A program made the translations under genes and the position numbers. Positions 8,196-17,452 of a stretch of DNA of 54,791 nucleotides are shown in pieces. The first letter of the stretch is position 1. Each line of letters opens with the position of its first letter. Origin of the DNA: CAIOZA01 sp964464375 (GTDB taxonomy: Bacteria; Bacteroidota; Ignavibacteria; Kapaibacteriales; UBA2268); NCBI GenBank assembly GCA_964464375.1, contig CAYXFU010000024.1:1-54791 (forward strand). Direction: 5' to 3'. The notes below the pieces were generated by a model. The model ran no database searches and had not been told where the DNA came from. It saw nothing but the letters and a program-made list of their open reading frames with translations.

Positions 8196-8723
8196 ATGAA
8201 TTTATATTCATTATTCCGTAATGTTCTATCTAAAATTGTTTTGTTAATTTGCATAGTTGTAATGGTACAATTGTCAGGATGTTATTCTTTCACCGGCGGA
8301 TCGGTGCCTGATCATTTGAAAACTTTGCAGATTGCACCTGTCGGAGATAATAGCGGATATGGAAATCCGGCGTTCAAAGACAAACTTTCGCAGCAGCTCT
8401 TTCAAAAATTTAAGAATGATAATTCATTCAGCCTTTTAGATAGAAACGGAAATGCACGGTTAAATGTTTCAATTAATGGAATAACGGACCAAACAACAGT
8501 GATAAATCCGGGCGAGCTTGAATCTGAAAGAAAAATAACAGTATCGTGTGAAGTTGAATACTTCGATGCAGTAAAGAAAAAGCAGATTTGGAAAAAACAG
8601 TTCTCTAATTATGGAATTTATAATGTTACGAGTAACGCTCAACTGAATAGAAACACAGCGGTTGAGACAGCTCTTGAAAGAATCTCTGATGACATACTGA
8701 TCGCAGTTGTCTCGGGCTGGTAA
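8196..8723 (+). CDS. lptE: LptE-family LPS-assembly lipoprotein
   Basis: About 175 aa. With the ATG at 8196 the lipoprotein signal (RNVLSKIVLLICIVVMVQLSGC) places the lipidated Cys at residue 29. In-frame ATGs at 8175 and 8157 exist, but the latter would give a 41-residue signal and overlaps the MBL stop. The mature part starts CYSFTGGSVP, then LKTLQIAPVGDNSGYGNP..., typical of Bacteroidota LptE. That protein plugs the LptD barrel and helps insert LPS into the outer leaflet. The context with a glycosyltransferase fits envelope biogenesis. Confident at family level; the start is uncertain. Confidence 0.85.
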   Translation: MNLYSLFRNVLSKIVLLICIVVMVQLSGCYSFTGGSVPDHLKTLQIAPVGDNSGYGNPAFKDKLSQQLFQKFKNDNSFSLLDRNGNARLNVSINGITDQTTVINPGELESERKITVSCEVEYFDAVKKKQIWKKQFSNYGIYNVTSNAQLNRNTAVETALERISDDILIAVVSGW

Positions 8724-8772
8724 TTACAATGATACAAATATTATTAACTATATACAGGTGAATTCAGGGCGT

Positions 8773-10224
8773 ATGGAAGATCTAATACTCCTTGTCTACT
8801 TTATTTCACTTACAATCTTATTTTCCTTTGGTATCCATGGGTTAGTGATGCTTTATTATTATCGCAAAACCCGCAATATTTTGATACCTTCAGGTGAGAT
8901 CAAAGGTGATTATCCAGTAGTAACAATACAATTGCCGATGTTCAACGAACTTTACGTTGTTGAACGCCTTATCAAATCAGTCTGCAACATCAATTATCCA
9001 AAAGATAAACTGCATGTGCAGGTTCTTGATGATTCAACTGACGAATCTATCCAAGTTGCCGAAAAACTCGTCCAGGATTTCAAGGCAATGGGTTACGACA
9101 TTGAATATATACACAGAACTAACCGCGAGGGCTACAAAGCCGGTGCATTGAAAGCCGGTCTTGATTCAGCCAAAGGTGAATATGTTGCTATATTTGATGC
9201 TGATTTTGTTCCTAGAGAAGATTTCTTGATGAAAACAATACCACATTTTGCAGACAATAATGTTGGTATGGTTCAAACACGCTGGGAGCATCTAAATGAA
9301 GATTATTCATTCATCACACGTGCCGCTGCATTAGCTCTCGATGGCCATTTTGTCATGGAGCAGCAGGTAAGGAATAAGTCAGGTTTCTTTATCAATTTTA
9401 ACGGTACTGCTGGTGTATGGCGCAAGGATTGCATTATCGATGCCGGCAACTGGCATGCAGACACATTGACCGAGGATTTGGATTTAAGTTACAGAGCACA
9501 ACTCAAGGGGTGGAGATTTGTGTTTCTCAATGATGTTACTTCTCCGGCAGAACTACCGGCTGACATCAATGCTCTTAAGACGCAGCAATTCCGCTGGACT
9601 AAAGGAGCTGTAGAAACAGCAATAAAAATCTTACCCGAAGTATTTAAATCATCTTTACCATACAAAATAAAACTTGAATGTTTTATTCATCTGACCAGCA
9701 ACATAGTATTCCCTTTCATTATACTTGTTGCAATATTAAATATTCCTTTGGTTGTAATTAAAAACACAGTTGGTGGATATGATGGATACTACACTTTGAT
9801 GTCTGTATTCGTACTGGCTTCAATATCAACCTTCATGTTTTACATGTTTGCTCAAAGGGCAATACATCTGGATTGGCGAAGGAGACTTCTCTTGTTTCCT
9901 GTGTTCCTTGCAGGCAGTATGGGGTTTGCAGTTAACAATACTAAGGCGGTTCTGGAAGCTCTGATCAACAAGAAGACAGGATTCGAAAGAACACCAAAGT
10001 ATAACATCGAAGGCGAGAAAGACCAATGGAAGAACAAGAAATATGTACAGAAGCGTATTCACTGGACAGTTATTATTGAATTATTATTGGCATTATATTA
10101 TGTAGTTGGAATCGCAATTTCTGCTTATTATCTGGAAATTGCAGCAATTCCATTCCAGCTGATGTTCCTTTTGGGATTTGGAACAGTAGGTTGGATGTCA
10201 CTGAGACATGCACTAGCAAAATAA
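8773..10224 (+). CDS. membrane glycosyltransferase family 2 (cellulose synthase-like)
   Basis: 483 aa from the ATG at 8773; an upstream TTG at 8707 would overlap lptE. One N-terminal membrane segment (about 3-27) is followed by a GT-A catalytic domain carrying DDSTDES, FDADFVP (DxD), TLTEDLDLSYRA and QQFRWTKG, the D,D,D,Q(Q/R)xRW signature of processive beta-glycosyltransferases. At least four C-terminal membrane helices follow. The closest families are ceramide-glucosyltransferase/CESA-like GT2 enzymes; the product (polysaccharide or glycolipid) is unknown. It follows lptE closely and ends at a strong terminator. Confidence 0.9.
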   Translation: MEDLILLVYFISLTILFSFGIHGLVMLYYYRKTRNILIPSGEIKGDYPVVTIQLPMFNELYVVERLIKSVCNINYPKDKLHVQVLDDSTDESIQVAEKLVQDFKAMGYDIEYIHRTNREGYKAGALKAGLDSAKGEYVAIFDADFVPREDFLMKTIPHFADNNVGMVQTRWEHLNEDYSFITRAAALALDGHFVMEQQVRNKSGFFINFNGTAGVWRKDCIIDAGNWHADTLTEDLDLSYRAQLKGWRFVFLNDVTSPAELPADINALKTQQFRWTKGAVETAIKILPEVFKSSLPYKIKLECFIHLTSNIVFPFIILVAILNIPLVVIKNTVGGYDGYYTLMSVFVLASISTFMFYMFAQRAIHLDWRRRLLLFPVFLAGSMGFAVNNTKAVLEALINKKTGFERTPKYNIEGEKDQWKNKKYVQKRIHWTVIIELLLALYYVVGIAISAYYLEIAAIPFQLMFLLGFGTVGWMSLRHALAK

Positions 10225-10249
10225 ATCAACACAAATATTATGTATGTAG

Positions 10250-10280
10250 AAAGAGGGCTTCGTTAGAAGCCCTCTTTTTT
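10250..10280 (+). terminator. Rho-independent terminator
   Basis: AAAGAGGGCTTC (10250-10261), loop GTTA, GAAGCCCTCTTT (10266-10277), then a T run. The 12-bp stem is perfect. It closes the MBL-lptE-GT2 transcription unit. Confidence 0.9.
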
Positions 10281-10642
10281 GTTGTTTGTCATTCAAAGCA
10301 AAATGAATTGAAGAATCTCTATATTTGTATTCTCATCCTCATACAAATTACCTTATTCTTTTATATTAATCTCAAATTCATTAACTGTAATTATTCAATT
10401 ATAAATTGAAGATACGCCTCAATCTCATTAATTGAAAGTTTTAACTCTAAGTAATATATATGGTTAAAAAAAATTTGCTGTGAGTTAAAATCATTTGATA
10501 ATTAGTCATTAGAAATCGGAAATTCATATAATAAATAATTCAAATAAAAAAATATTTTTTGTAAAAGATGTAACTTTCTTTAAAATTTTTTGTTACTGCT
10601 TTTAAAAGAAATTATTAATTGTCAATTCTTTTTTGGTGTACT
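10281..10642. other. AT-rich intergenic region
   Basis: No coding frame is convincing. A 9-bp inverted repeat, TTTTAACTC (10439-10447) / GAGTTAAAA (10482-10490), is the only visible structure. The region must carry the promoter of the 903-aa gene, but I cannot pick out an exact TAnnTTTG box. Confidence 0.4.
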
Positions 10643-13354
10643 ATGAAAAATCAATTCAAATTAACCGGAATTATTTTTTTTATACTTGCATGTATAATTC
10701 AACTTAAGCTTGAGGCTACAGAGACAGGGGCTTTTAGTAAAAGTATGCAATTTAAAAATGAGCAACGTCTTGTCTATTTTTATGTTCCTGAAGATTATGA
10801 TGAGACCCGATCATATCCTCTTGTAGTCGGTATGGAATCATGGTATACAAGTGAAGATAGAATGCGTGACCAACTGCTACCTATCGCTAACTATTTCAAA
10901 TTTATTCTTGCCTGTCCGGCTGATCCTTTATGGTGTGGGGATATTTTACCTGACTGTATTGAATTCTGTAAGAATCAATACAATATTGATAGTACTAATG
11001 TTGTTGTTACCGGTGTAGCTGAGGGAGGTACAAATGTTTTTATTTGGGGAGTAAATAATCCATGGGTAGTCAAAGGTATTATCGGATATGACCCTTGGAT
11101 AGCAGCTGTAGATTACTCTTTGGTTAACAATAGGCCTTTTGCAGCTATCAGAGGTAAAAATTCCGGGCAATCCAGTGGAACCAAGTTTGTCATGCGGGAT
11201 ATTAAACAAAACGGTGGCGATACGATGTATATTGAAAAAGAAAACATAAGAAATGAAAATGATGCATACTATCGAAGTCCTGAATTTATAGAGGATTATA
11301 AAAAATGTTACTCGTTTATCCAGAATTTTATTCCAAAGCCTCAGGTAAAGCTAATTAGCCCTGCAAATATTAGTTACGGACCCAAAGAACCAATAACTTT
11401 GAAATGGAAAAGTCTGACAAGTGCAAATAGATACGAAATACTTGTTCAGAATGTAAATAATAACATTTTAAAAAAAGATACAATAAATGATACAACGTAT
11501 GTTCTCTCTCGAATTGATTCCGGTGAATATTATTATTGGAGAGTCAGAGATATTTCAAATAACATCGCCGGAGAATACTCACATAAGTGGTCGTTTAGAA
11601 CAAAAACCAGATTACCGGATATCCCAGAATCAAATTTTCCAGAAGATGGACAAATAAATGTTTCCATTTATACTCAATTAATTTGGGATTATTCACCGCG
11701 TGCGGAATTTTTTCATGTACAAGTTTCTTCAGATGATTTTAATTCATTAGATTATAATGATTCAAATATTTCTTATTTAGAAAATTATTTTTTTCATAAT
11801 AAACCTTTCGAGATAGCTACTACCTACAAGTGGAAAGTAAGGGCAGGTAACATTGAAGGATGGACGGAATGGTCAGATGTTTTCTCTTTTACTACTAATG
11901 TTCCCACGCCAGTTTTAATAGCGCCTATATCTGATACTACAGGTATCCCCGTCACAGGTAAATTTAAATGGAATAGTATAAAAAATATAACAAATTATCA
12001 TCTTCAGCTATCAAGAAGCAATGACTTTTTTGAAAATATTATAGACAAATCTGACATTAAAGATACTTCACTAGTGTATAATTATCTTGATAACAGTTCA
12101 AAATATTATTGGAGAGTAAGAGCCAAAACAGAAAGTGGAGTATATGGCTTATGGTCGGTTGTAAATACTTTTACCACTGAAGCCCCACTTGATTCTCCTA
12201 TTCAGAAAGCGCCAAAAAGTTATTTAACAAATGTGCCTGATTCTGTCGAATTTGTTTGGTATAAATTGCCAAATGCTACATCATATACATTGCAACTTTC
12301 TCAATCAGAAAATTTATCAACAAAATATTTGGAAATTAATCAGTCAAACATCGCAGATACATTTTACTTTCATAATAAATTGCTAAAAAACTCTCAGTAC
12401 TTTTGGAGAATCAAGGCAAAGGTCGGTTCAAAAGAAACTCCTTGGTCCTCAATATGGTCTTTTTCAACTAAAGATGCACCTCAATTAGAAACACCAAGAC
12501 TTATTTCCCCTCCAAATGATAAAGATAATGTGTTAACTAATGGCATCATGAGCTGGTCATCTGTTCCTGAAGCAACATCTTATAATGTTCAAGTGGCGTT
12601 AAATAGCATATTTATGCCTATAGTCTCAAACATGGAAGGTATTACTAACCTAAATACATCTTATGAATCACTTTCAGAGGGCAAAGAATACTTTTGGAGA
12701 GTAAAGGCTCTTAAAGGTACAAACAGCAGTCAATGGTCTGAAATATGGAAATTTTCTACAATACAGCCTCTCTCTCCACCTGAGATTTCAAATTTAGAGA
12801 ATAATCAAACCAATGTTCCAATAAATGGTATTTTCACCTGGATCGGGATTCATGGAGCAGATTCTTATGGATTACAGCTTTCAAATAATGATCAATTTTC
12901 TGAAAATTCAAATCTTGTCATTAATAATCGAGTAATAATGGATGATTTCCTGGAATATGCAAACCTAGAATATCAAACTAAATATTGGATTAGATTAAAT
13001 CAGAAACAAGGACAGAGAGATAGTCCCTGGTCTATGCCAATGAGCTTTACCACTTCGTCTTATAGTGATGTTCCAGCATACAATCACGATGGTCAGATTT
13101 TTCTTGAGTGCTATCCAAATCCTGCTAACAAAGTAGCTAATTTGGAATTTTATTTATCAATTCCTAATGCTGTATCGTTAAAAGTGTTCAATGTTTTTGG
13201 CACCGAAGTAGCAAATCTTTTGAAGAGTATCAATTTAGCTGAAGGAAAATATTCTACTCAGTGGAATGTTACAAGCATTCCAACAGGTGTATATTTAATC
13301 AGATTAACAGTAGGAAGCTATGTAAAATACCTTAAGATTGTGGTAAAAAATTAA
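10643..13354 (+). CDS. secreted FN3-repeat protein with degenerate esterase domain and T9SS signal
   Basis: 903 aa from the ATG at 10643, which begins a clear signal peptide; the in-frame TTG at 10619 only adds residues before it. Residues about 35-220 resemble PHB depolymerase/esterase-type alpha/beta hydrolases (YDETRSYPLVVG ... STNVVVTGVAEGG), but the nucleophile elbow GxSxG reads GVAEG with Ala126, and no acid or His is evident. About five fibronectin type III-like modules follow (YYWRVRA, YKWKVRAG, YFWRIKAK, YFWRVKAL), then a T9SS type A sorting domain (ECYPNPANKVANLEF ... YLKIVVKN). It is probably a cell-surface binding or adhesion protein rather than an enzyme. Confidence 0.85.
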   Translation: MKNQFKLTGIIFFILACIIQLKLEATETGAFSKSMQFKNEQRLVYFYVPEDYDETRSYPLVVGMESWYTSEDRMRDQLLPIANYFKFILACPADPLWCGDILPDCIEFCKNQYNIDSTNVVVTGVAEGGTNVFIWGVNNPWVVKGIIGYDPWIAAVDYSLVNNRPFAAIRGKNSGQSSGTKFVMRDIKQNGGDTMYIEKENIRNENDAYYRSPEFIEDYKKCYSFIQNFIPKPQVKLISPANISYGPKEPITLKWKSLTSANRYEILVQNVNNNILKKDTINDTTYVLSRIDSGEYYYWRVRDISNNIAGEYSHKWSFRTKTRLPDIPESNFPEDGQINVSIYTQLIWDYSPRAEFFHVQVSSDDFNSLDYNDSNISYLENYFFHNKPFEIATTYKWKVRAGNIEGWTEWSDVFSFTTNVPTPVLIAPISDTTGIPVTGKFKWNSIKNITNYHLQLSRSNDFFENIIDKSDIKDTSLVYNYLDNSSKYYWRVRAKTESGVYGLWSVVNTFTTEAPLDSPIQKAPKSYLTNVPDSVEFVWYKLPNATSYTLQLSQSENLSTKYLEINQSNIADTFYFHNKLLKNSQYFWRIKAKVGSKETPWSSIWSFSTKDAPQLETPRLISPPNDKDNVLTNGIMSWSSVPEATSYNVQVALNSIFMPIVSNMEGITNLNTSYESLSEGKEYFWRVKALKGTNSSQWSEIWKFSTIQPLSPPEISNLENNQTNVPINGIFTWIGIHGADSYGLQLSNNDQFSENSNLVINNRVIMDDFLEYANLEYQTKYWIRLNQKQGQRDSPWSMPMSFTTSSYSDVPAYNHDGQIFLECYPNPANKVANLEFYLSIPNAVSLKVFNVFGTEVANLLKSINLAEGKYSTQWNVTSIPTGVYLIRLTVGSYVKYLKIVVKN

Positions 13355-13572
13355 CTAACAGAAAAACTGTTTCATTGTTCTTAATTAAATAGCTGAGCTT
13401 AATATTTGCCCTGAAAATATATAGCTTCAAGTCAACAATAATTTGGTGTAACATACAAGAAAGTTTGAGTTTTTATATTCATGTAAATACAACTAAAATT
13501 GAATTTCCGGTTTGCTTATCTTAAATTGGAGATAAAGATCAAAAGTTTATAAAGTTATAAAATGAAAAGTTT

Positions 13573-13595
13573 TCCAACACCTCTAAAGTGTTGGA
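13573..13595 (-). terminator. probable bidirectional terminator
   Basis: TCCAACAC/GTGTTGGA, an 8-bp stem with a 7-base loop, is flanked by AAAAGTTT on one side and AGCTTTTTG on the other. It lies between the convergent FN3-protein and quinone-reductase genes and could serve both. A weaker AACAG/CTGTT hairpin follows the plus-strand stop at 13357-13371. Confidence 0.6.
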
Positions 13596-13612
13596 CAGCT
13601 TTTTGTTCGTTA

Positions 13613-14272
13613 TTAATAAAGTGGCTTCAAATCATCGATTTTATTCAAATGTTCTTTATATGATTTCAGATAACCTTCCAGTACTTCGGGCGGCTCCAGA
13701 TGTGCTCTCCACGCAACAAAAAATGGCATTACATCAATTCCACAATAGTAGAGTGTTCCATGGTTAATATGATAAATAGCATTGTTGATGTCGCCGTTCT
13801 CACCTTCGAGCCCATAAGCTTTTTCTGATCCACCTGCAGTCATTACACACATAGCTTTCTTCCCACGAAAAATACCGGTAGTGTATTTTGATGTAGCAGG
13901 ATGATATGCAAATCCAAGAGCCAGGACTCTATCAAACCAACCTTTAAGAATGGCAGGTGACGAAGACCACCAAAGAGGGAAATTGAAAAGAATGAAATCT
14001 GCCCAAATTAATTTATCCATCTCGGCTTTTATCTCATCGCTGAATCCATCGGTTTTGAATGCTGTAATTTGCTCTTTAAGATAACTGAAGAATTCAGGAT
14101 TCGATCTCTGCTTGAAATCAGCATCAACGCCTATCGGATTGAAATTATTGGCATATAAGTCATTCACCAGAACTGTGTCACCTTTTGCTTCGAAATGCTC
14201 AACAGCAAGATTAAGAAGGGCAGTTGTGAATGATTTTGGCTCAGGGTGTGCATGTATGATTAATATATTCAT
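13613..14272 (-). CDS. NAD(P)H dehydrogenase (quinone), flavodoxin-like fold
   Basis: 219 aa, cytoplasmic. The N-terminal NILIIHAHPEPKSFTTALLN is the FMN/FAD phosphate-binding start of the NQO1/MdaB/KefF family, and FPLWWSSSPAILKGWFDRVL is the conserved flavin and substrate region. It would reduce quinones by two electrons, for detoxification. It is a single gene, divergent from the DUF1579 gene at 14370. Length and motifs are intact. The natural substrate cannot be told. Confidence 0.9.
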   Translation of the reverse strand: MNILIIHAHPEPKSFTTALLNLAVEHFEAKGDTVLVNDLYANNFNPIGVDADFKQRSNPEFFSYLKEQITAFKTDGFSDEIKAEMDKLIWADFILFNFPLWWSSSPAILKGWFDRVLALGFAYHPATSKYTTGIFRGKKAMCVMTAGGSEKAYGLEGENGDINNAIYHINHGTLYYCGIDVMPFFVAWRAHLEPPEVLEGYLKSYKEHLNKIDDLKPLY

Positions 14273-14369
14273 AAGTAATAGTTATTAATTTAAGATTTTT
14301 ATTAAACAATTTTGCCATTAGGACGTATAATGATAATCGAAAGTTTATTTTTTTTATAACGGTGTTCAG

Positions 14370-14939
14370 ATGAAATTCCTTTTCTTAGTATTTTCAATAT
14401 ATTTTATAAATACATATCTTTACAGTCAGAGTAAATCTGAAGATGAACAAATGAAGATAATGAAGCAGATGGGAGAATTAACACCAAAGCACGATTTCCT
14501 TAATCAATTTGTTGGTGATTGGAATCTTAAACTGATTAATTACTCAGGTTTAGATGAAATAGCCGGAACAGGCACTGCCAATGCTCTTATGGTTTACAAG
14601 GGGCATTATCTTGAAATCAATTTAGCAAGTGAATTCTCAGCAGTTGAAATGGTATCACAGATAGCTATAGGCTATGACACAAGAATTAATCAGTACTTTT
14701 TGATCTCGAAGGATGATATGACTAATTATCCTTTGATTCTGACAAAGGGGACTTTAGATCAAAATGAAAATCAGTTAACATTAACAGGTAAAGACTATGT
14801 TCTTATGTACAAGAAAGAAGTTAATGTAAGAATTGTTCTGAAGAAATATAGGGATAATAAATTTACATTGAAAATATATTATCAGAAAGACAAAACTGAT
14901 AAACTAATAGTCGAATATCTTTTCATAAAAAAGCCGTAA
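14370..14939 (+). CDS. DUF1579-like secreted protein
   Basis: 189 aa with an N-terminal signal peptide (about 1-19, KFLFLVFSIYFINTYLYSQ). The body matches the DUF1579 layout: HDFLNQFVGDWNLKL near the start, a GTGTANALMVYKGHYLE strand pair, then IAIGYDTRINQYFLI and a final VEYLFIKK strand. The family forms a lipocalin-like beta barrel of unknown role, often periplasmic. It precedes a DUF3108 gene on the same strand after 92 bp. Nothing indicates a ligand. Confidence 0.7.
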   Translation: MKFLFLVFSIYFINTYLYSQSKSEDEQMKIMKQMGELTPKHDFLNQFVGDWNLKLINYSGLDEIAGTGTANALMVYKGHYLEINLASEFSAVEMVSQIAIGYDTRINQYFLISKDDMTNYPLILTKGTLDQNENQLTLTGKDYVLMYKKEVNVRIVLKKYRDNKFTLKIYYQKDKTDKLIVEYLFIKKP

Positions 14940-15031
14940 TGGATTTTTTTTCAGTCTATTTTCATAAATGAAGTGTATTTTTACGTTATAGATAATACTC
15001 AAGCACTAATATATGAGAAAGAAAGATAGTA

Positions 15032-15895
15032 ATGCTGAGCTTAAAGAACAAATTAAAAAGACAATATAAAATTGTAGCATTGTTAGTATTATTAGTATCA
15101 GGAATATTCTCTTTTTCCTGGCTTTTAGCATTTGACTCACAAAAGACTAATGATAAAGCGTCGATTGAACAAACACAAACACTGAGGTATTTACAAAATG
15201 AAGCATTCGGTTTTGGTGAAAGTCTTGAATATGATATTAAGTACTCATTCCTTAAAGCCGGCGAAGGCACTATGAGTATTATGCCCAAGCCACTAACCAG
15301 AAATAATCGTGAGTGTTATGATGTTCGGTTCGAAGCAAGATCATTAAAGAGTCTAGAATTTCTGTATAAAGTCAAAGATCGCTATCGCACAGCTTTGGAC
15401 GTTGCCGGGCTTTTCCCATGGGAGTTTGAGCAGAATATCAGAGAAGGTAATTATAAAAGAGATTTTTCTGCATACTTTGATCAATATAACAATACAGCTT
15501 ATGTTAACAAGAAAAAGTATAAAGTGCCTTCTTATGTTCATGATGTGGTTTCAGCTTTTTATTATGTGAGAACACTCAATTTAAGTAAGATGAAAAAGGG
15601 TGATATAATAGAACTGAAGAATTTCTGGGATGATTCAACTTATACACTTGGAGTGAAGATTTTAGGTAGAACAGAAGTTACAGTTCCTGCAGGTAAATTC
15701 AGATGTATCGTGATTGAACCTGTGGATATGCAGGGAGGATTATTCATGAATACAGGGAAAATTTTTATATATTTAACTGATGATGATCGTAAGATGCCTG
15801 TCAGAGTGGCTTCGAAAATAGTTATTGGTGAAGTTATGGCTGAACTGACATCCTATCGTGGCTTACGTGGACCGGTTAAAGCAAAACTTGATTAA
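15032..15895 (+). CDS. DUF3108 family protein
   Basis: 287 aa. One N-terminal membrane or signal segment (about 13-31) is followed by the DUF3108 core: FGFGESLEYDIKYSFLKAGEGTM, a YRTALDVAGLFPWEFEQNIREGNY block and VTVPAGKFRCIVIEPV. The family is an envelope beta-barrel or lipocalin-like domain of unknown function, common in Gram-negative bacteria. It may work with the neighbouring DUF1579 protein and LolA in the periplasm, but only proximity supports that. The start at 15032 is the first ATG giving a plausible signal. Confidence 0.8.
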   Translation: MLSLKNKLKRQYKIVALLVLLVSGIFSFSWLLAFDSQKTNDKASIEQTQTLRYLQNEAFGFGESLEYDIKYSFLKAGEGTMSIMPKPLTRNNRECYDVRFEARSLKSLEFLYKVKDRYRTALDVAGLFPWEFEQNIREGNYKRDFSAYFDQYNNTAYVNKKKYKVPSYVHDVVSAFYYVRTLNLSKMKKGDIIELKNFWDDSTYTLGVKILGRTEVTVPAGKFRCIVIEPVDMQGGLFMNTGKIFIYLTDDDRKMPVRVASKIVIGEVMAELTSYRGLRGPVKAKLD

Positions 15896-15948
15896 ATATG
15901 AATAGCAATTAGAAACATATTAAGATTTGGGGACACTGCCACCAGTGT

Positions 15949-16025
15949 GTCATTCCGAACGCAGTTAGGAATCTAGTACGCATGAATACTGGATTCTCAC
16001 GGTCGCTACGCTACCTCAGAATGAC
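15949..16025. repeat. dispersed palindromic repeat (GTCATTC...GAATGAC)
   Basis: A roughly 77-bp imperfect inverted repeat with outer arms GTCATTCCGA and TCAGAATGAC and inner arms GGAATCT/GGATTCTC. A second member of the family lies at 34236-34310. No ORF is contained in it. It separates the DUF3108 and lolA genes. Confidence 0.75.
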
Positions 16026-16111
16026 GAATTAGATATATTTTCACACTTACTCAATCTTAGGAATAACTGGCTGTTTCAATTGAAAAACTTGATTAAATAT
16101 AGGACATTATA

Positions 16112-16729
16112 ATGAAAAAATTATCTTTTATATTTTCACTGCTAATTTTATTTATCTACACATCCAACTGCCAGTATGACAAATACTCACTGTTCGAATC
16201 GCTGACAAAGAAATATAAGGATGTGAAATCTGTATCGTTTCAGTTCTACTCTGTTGAGTCAGCAATCAAAGGTTCGCTCAAGGCTTCAATGGGTAACAAA
16301 TACTATATGACTGTCCCTGATCGTACAGTTGTTTGCGACGGCAAAAATATATGGAACTATTCGAAGGATGAGAAAAAAGTAGTAATCAGCCAGTTTGAAG
16401 AGAATACATCATCTTTCAGCATCGACAATTTCTTTTTCTCATTTCTGAACGGCTACAGACCGGTTAACTATTATAAGGAAAACAGCTCAGCTAAAGGATC
16501 GGGATATGTACTCGAAATGGAACCTATCAACAAAACTCCACAATCCATACAGATAAACAGATTAAAATTATGGGTTGATACAGGGTTGAACATCAAAAAG
16601 GTTGAAATACTAACACCTCAATCTCCCCAAACATGGGAAATATCCAATTTTCAGATAAATCCAACAATAGCCAAAAAAGTATTCAGCTTCACTGCTCCAA
16701 AGGACTGCGAAGTAATTGATTTGAGGTAG
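16112..16729 (+). CDS. lolA: LolA-like outer-membrane lipoprotein carrier
   Basis: 205 aa. Signal peptide about 1-20 (KKLSFIFSLLILFIYTSNC). The mature protein follows the LolA fold: LTKKYKDVKSVSFQF, then VVCDGKNIWNYSKDEKKVVI, then a domain ending LWVDTGLNIKKVEI and KVFSFTAPKDCEVIDL. LolA carries lipoproteins across the periplasm from LolCDE to the outer membrane. A Cys at residue 20 (SNCQ) could alternatively make it a lipoprotein. It is preceded by a palindromic repeat and followed by a convergent orphan gene 19 bp away. Confident at family level. Confidence 0.85.
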   Translation: MKKLSFIFSLLILFIYTSNCQYDKYSLFESLTKKYKDVKSVSFQFYSVESAIKGSLKASMGNKYYMTVPDRTVVCDGKNIWNYSKDEKKVVISQFEENTSSFSIDNFFFSFLNGYRPVNYYKENSSAKGSGYVLEMEPINKTPQSIQINRLKLWVDTGLNIKKVEILTPQSPQTWEISNFQINPTIAKKVFSFTAPKDCEVIDLR

Positions 16730-16748
16730 AATCTAATTACTGAATCTT

Positions 16749-17309
16749 TTAAGCTTCTAAATCTTTTCTTTTAATATGATTTATATATAAATTTATTACT
16801 ATACTTAAATTCAGTTGCCATATCCAATAATTGCCTAGTGATGGCAGAAAATCATTTGAATTTCCGCAGAGAATATAAATATGTAAAAAATAAGCTGGTG
16901 TCATTGAAAACAATCCTGCTAAAAATGAATAAAAAATATGAATATATAAAACCTTTCTTAATATCCATGTTATCAATAAAAAGATAATTAATGACACTGT
17001 TCCTTGTATTAAAGACATATATACTAAGTAATTTTCATTTGATCTGAAAATAATTGAGAAAATATAAAACAAGACATGCACAACAATTAGTATAAAATAT
17101 ATTAGTAAATTCCTTTTTGATAATTTTTCTTTAGTGTTTTTTTGTATAAGATATATTAATAAAATCGGATAAGCGATATGGCCTATAGTAAATACATGAA
17201 AAAAAAGCGTATATGGGTGCAAACTTATTAATTTTTGAATAAAAATAAATATAATAGAAATTATAATTATATTGAATTTTTTATATTTTAATGATAATAT
17301 ACTGTTCAT
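16749..17309 (-). CDS. orphan six-helix membrane protein
   Basis: 186 aa, dominated by Ile, Leu and Phe. Six hydrophobic segments can be read (about 13-30, 36-57, 67-88, 94-116, 120-146, 160-177), with positively charged loops such as KNTKEKLSKRN and a KRKD tail. I do not recognise a family. The codons are extremely AT-rich compared with the neighbours, which may mean relaxed selection or recent acquisition. It ends 19 bp from the lolA stop in convergent orientation, with no obvious terminator between. Function unknown. Confidence 0.6.
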   Translation of the reverse strand: MNSILSLKYKKFNIIIISIIFIFIQKLISLHPYTLFFHVFTIGHIAYPILLIYLIQKNTKEKLSKRNLLIYFILIVVHVLFYIFSIIFRSNENYLVYMSLIQGTVSLIIFLLITWILRKVLYIHIFYSFLAGLFSMTPAYFLHIYILCGNSNDFLPSLGNYWIWQLNLSIVINLYINHIKRKDLEA

Positions 17310-17452
17310 TTTTACTTTTGTGAATTTTATAAAGTTTTCGCTTCATTTAATATTTGCGTTTACGGATCTATAATTAAAGAAATTATAATTTACTGATAAA
17401 CATTTAAATCTCATAAGGATAACGAAAAAAATAGTTTTGTAATAAAGTATTT

